Positions 61,898-64,000 of a stretch of 64,000 bases of DNA are shown here, one piece after another (the first letter of the stretch is position 1; every line of letters begins with the position of its first letter). The position numbers and the translations under genes are program-made. The notes under the pieces are model-generated. The model had not been told where the DNA came from and searched no databases. It saw nothing but the letters and a program-made list of their open reading frames with translations. Origin of the DNA: G965195345 sp965277775 (GTDB taxonomy: Bacteria > Pseudomonadota > Gammaproteobacteria > CAKMZV01). The DNA is taken from assembly GCA_965277775.1 (NCBI GenBank), contig OZ255843.1:2000108-2064107 (forward strand), written 5' to 3'.

Positions 61898-62793
61898 GCG
61901 TGAGACAGCAACCCACCATTCAAGATTGGGTCGGGCAAACCCCTTTGGTGCGATTGCAAAGGTTACAACCTGCGCACGCCGCATCGGTTTATTTAAAATT
62001 GGAAGGCAATAATCCAGCGGGTTCAGTCAAAGACAGACCTGCAACCAATATGATTGAACAAGCCCAATTACGTGGCGACATAAAAGCAGGGGATTGTTTG
62101 ATTGAAGCAACCAGTGGCAACACAGGCATTGCCTTAGCCATGGCGGCGGCCATCATGGGCTACAAAATGATACTCATTATGCCTGAAAATTTGAGTATTG
62201 AACGACGTCAAGCCATGACTGCTTATGGTGCTGAGCTGATTTTGGTGACCGAAGAGCAAGGCATGGAAGGCGCCAGAGATTTGGCACTGGCCATGGAAAA
62301 ACAAGGCAAGGGCATGGTGCTCAACCAGTTCTCCAATAGAGACAATCCAGGTGCACATTACGCCACAACTGGCCCCGAACTTTGGCAGCAAACCGAAGGC
62401 TCGATCACCCATTTTGTCAGTTCCATGGGCACCACTGGTACCATTATGGGCTGCTCTCGTTTTTTTAAGGAAATGAATAAAGACATTCAGATAATCGGCG
62501 TACAACCAGATGATCACTCACAAATCCCTGGCATACGGAAATGGCCTCCAGCCTATTTGCCTGATTTTTTTGAACGTCATCGGGTTGATCAAATCATGGA
62601 AATAACCACCCATCAAGCAGAACATATGACGAGAACATTGGCCAAAGAAGAAGGCATTTTTGCGGGTATTTCTTCGGGCGGGGCTTTGCATAGCGCTTTA
62701 GAGTTGGCCAAAACATTGCCGCCAGAGAAAGTCGTTGTCACCATTATTTGTGATCGTGGGGATCGTTACCTCTCCACCGGAGTCTTTCAATAA
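61894..62793 (+). CDS. cysM: Cysteine synthase B (CysM)
   Basis: PLP-dependent O-acetylserine sulfhydrylase of 299 residues. The PLP lysine is in NPAGSVKDRPA, and the substrate loop is ATSGNTGIALAMAA. PLP phosphate contact: GTTGTIMG. SSGGALHSALELA is near the C-terminus. The sequence follows CysM (LIEATSGNTG, MPENLSIERR, QPDDHSQIPGIRKWP) rather than CysK, so thiosulfate may also serve as a sulfur donor. It overlaps clpA by 4 bp, an unusual partner. Confidence 0.94.
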   Translation: MSVRQQPTIQDWVGQTPLVRLQRLQPAHAASVYLKLEGNNPAGSVKDRPATNMIEQAQLRGDIKAGDCLIEATSGNTGIALAMAAAIMGYKMILIMPENLSIERRQAMTAYGAELILVTEEQGMEGARDLALAMEKQGKGMVLNQFSNRDNPGAHYATTGPELWQQTEGSITHFVSSMGTTGTIMGCSRFFKEMNKDIQIIGVQPDDHSQIPGIRKWPPAYLPDFFERHRVDQIMEITTHQAEHMTRTLAKEEGIFAGISSGGALHSALELAKTLPPEKVVVTIICDRGDRYLSTGVFQ

Positions 62794-62794
62794 A

Positions 62795-63277
62795 ATGAGC
62801 CATATTCGAGAAATCGAACGCAAATATTTGGTTCAAAATGACGACTGGAAAGAACACGCCCGTGCCTCCATAAAAATGATTCAAATGTATTTTGCTGATC
62901 AAAGTCAGCCATCGATTCGCATTCGCATTGAAGGATTAAAAGCCCGCATAAACATGAAATTTGTCACCGATCTAACTCGTTTGGACCAAAGAGAAGAATT
63001 TGAATACGAGTTGCCATTGGACGAGGCCAAGAAGATCATTGAATTGGCTCAACAACCTGTGGTTGAAAAAACTCGTTGGCCAGTGATGCACGCTGGAAAA
63101 TTTTGGGAAGTCGATGTGTTTTCTGGCTCTAACATTGGATTAGTCACAGCAGAAATCGAATTAAAAACGGTTGATGAATATTTTTTGAAACCAAGTTGGT
63201 TGGGAAAGGAAGTAACGCACGAAGTAAAATACTACAATACCCAGTTGGCTTATAAACCCTATACAGGATGGACCTGA
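62795..63277 (+). CDS. CYTH-domain triphosphate-binding protein
   Basis: ATG 62795 gives 160 residues of the CYTH/triphosphate-tunnel class. The signature E-x-E-x-K is at the N-terminus (REIERKYLVQND). Paired basic and acidic strands follow: QPSIRIRIEGLKARINMKF, REEFEYELPLDEAKKII, FWEVDVFSGSNIGLVTAEIELK. The family includes inorganic triphosphatases and class IV adenylate cyclases; residue pattern and small size favour a triphosphatase such as YgiF's N-domain. It lies 1 bp after cysM and 1 bp before the TolC-like gene. Confidence 0.87.
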   Translation: MSHIREIERKYLVQNDDWKEHARASIKMIQMYFADQSQPSIRIRIEGLKARINMKFVTDLTRLDQREEFEYELPLDEAKKIIELAQQPVVEKTRWPVMHAGKFWEVDVFSGSNIGLVTAEIELKTVDEYFLKPSWLGKEVTHEVKYYNTQLAYKPYTGWT

Positions 63278-63278
63278 T

Positions 63279-64000
63279 ATGATTCAAAGCAAAGGAACGA
63301 TCGTGACAATAGTGGCGGTGGCAATGTTGGCTATGACGCCAATGATTCAAGCCGAATCACTACAATCACTTTATACCAAAGCGCTCAACAATAACCCCAC
63401 TTACGCGCGTTCAAAAACTCAAATTGATGTTGCCGAAAGTGTCAAAGATCAAGCCACAGCGTCGTTTTTACCCACCATCATCGCCGCGCGTTCTGTTAAT
63501 CGGATTGTTTCAGTCAACAACAGCAGACTGATGGGTGATAATAATCAAAATATGTTCACGATCAATCAAAATCTGTTTAATGCGCAGGTGTATTATCGCT
63601 ACAAACAAGCTAATTTGAACATTGAACAACAAGAACTATTAGAACAACTGGCACAACAAAGATTGATGATTGAAGTATCGCAAAATTATATCAACGTGCT
63701 TTTTGCTAAAAAGCAATTAGAACTAGCGCAAGAAGAAGAAAAATCCAGCAGTAAACTGGCCGACCGATTGCAACAATTCTTGGAAGTGGGCACAGGTAGA
63801 AGAGTGGATTATCTGCAAGCCAATGCCAATTTAAAGTTGAACGAAAGCCGAACGATTTCAGCCAAATTTGACGTGGAATCCAATAAATCCGCATTGCAAT
63901 CAACAGTGGGAATGCCCATAGGGGAATTGGATGAAATTGACTTTTCTCTAAAGAAAATCATTCGAGAAAAAAATCAAATGAATCAAGTGCTGAGTGATTT
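63279..64000 (+). CDS. TolC-family outer-membrane efflux protein, 5' part
   Basis: The first 240 codons of an outer-membrane factor; the gene runs off the right edge. The signal peptide is IVTIVAVAMLAMTPMIQA, cleaved near residue 27. After it come the TolC-type repeat ESLQSLYTKALNNNPTYARSK, ASFLPTIIAARS and NQNLFNAQVYYRYKQANL, then a long coiled region (LEQLAQQRLMIEVSQNYINV, ELAQEEEKSSSKLADRLQQF), and VGTGRRVDYLQANANL. This fits TolC, which forms the exit duct of type I and RND pumps. The ATG lies 1 bp after the CYTH stop. Confidence 0.93.
   Translation, partial: MIQSKGTIVTIVAVAMLAMTPMIQAESLQSLYTKALNNNPTYARSKTQIDVAESVKDQATASFLPTIIAARSVNRIVSVNNSRLMGDNNQNMFTINQNLFNAQVYYRYKQANLNIEQQELLEQLAQQRLMIEVSQNYINVLFAKKQLELAQEEEKSSSKLADRLQQFLEVGTGRRVDYLQANANLKLNESRTISAKFDVESNKSALQSTVGMPIGELDEIDFSLKKIIREKNQMNQVLSD

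Overview
The window reads as one contiguous piece of a gammaproteobacterial chromosome, mid-40s % G+C by eye. Clues are the gene orders rnc-era-recO-pdxJ-acpS, mnmG-rsmG-parA-parB, map-glnD and clpS-clpA, an L-serine dehydratase of the Legionella type, and YejF-like and TRAP transporters. A glycine-betaine importer, a TRAP 2-oxoacid system and an Amt channel suggest an aquatic, probably marine, heterotroph. No family can be named from sequence alone. No phage, insertion sequence, CRISPR array or rRNA was seen. One tRNA (Cys, GCA) is present. Coding density is high, with many 1-17 bp start/stop overlaps.

Layout. 1-2.4 kb: end of a betaine ABC ATPase and a permease made of two fused permease halves. 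2.5-6.5 kb: rnc-era-recO-pdxJ-acpS plus a small hypothetical. 6.7-10.7 kb: a 57-codon membrane ORF overlapping an M23 peptidase, then apbC, dcd and a D-amino-acid dehydrogenase. 10.8-15.1 kb: a YeeE/YedE transporter, an aldehyde dehydrogenase and sdaA. 15.1-20.9 kb (minus): a four-gene peptide ABC importer whose binding protein appears anchored at both ends. 21.1-23.3 kb: ftsH and tRNA-Cys. 23.9-30.0 kb (minus): a 2054-residue lipoprotein with about 13 Ig/cadherin-like modules, a C-lectin-like insert and a seven-bladed FG-GAP propeller, flanked by the two largest non-coding stretches of the window. 30.9-34.8 kb: a secreted DUF255 protein, then greA-gltX (minus). 35.0-38.6 kb: amt with a 55-codon membrane-peptide gene, then an ABC-2 exporter. 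38.6-42.2 kb (minus): a TRAP transporter with a strong terminator-like hairpin after dctP. 42.4-50.6 kb: ispA, pilD, map, glnD, dsbD (duplicated N-terminal domain) and pdxH. 50.6-55.6 kb: mnmG-rsmG-parAB and a phosphoribosyltransferase. 55.8-59.2 kb: ald, an FAD reductase preceded by a perfect CRP-type palindrome, and a class II amidotransferase. 59.3-64 kb: clpS-clpA-cysM, a CYTH protein and the start of a TolC-like gene.

How the genes fit together. Several point to growth on amino acids, peptides and small organic acids that converge on pyruvate or 2-oxoglutarate: the peptide importer, D-amino-acid dehydrogenase, serine dehydratase, alanine dehydrogenase, a semialdehyde dehydrogenase and the 2-oxoacid TRAP system. 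Nitrogen control is represented by amt and glnD, but no PII gene lies beside amt; a tiny membrane protein takes that place. The rest is housekeeping. The most unusual parts are the giant lipoprotein, the Amt-linked peptide, the hairpin splitting the TRAP operon and the CRP-like operator.
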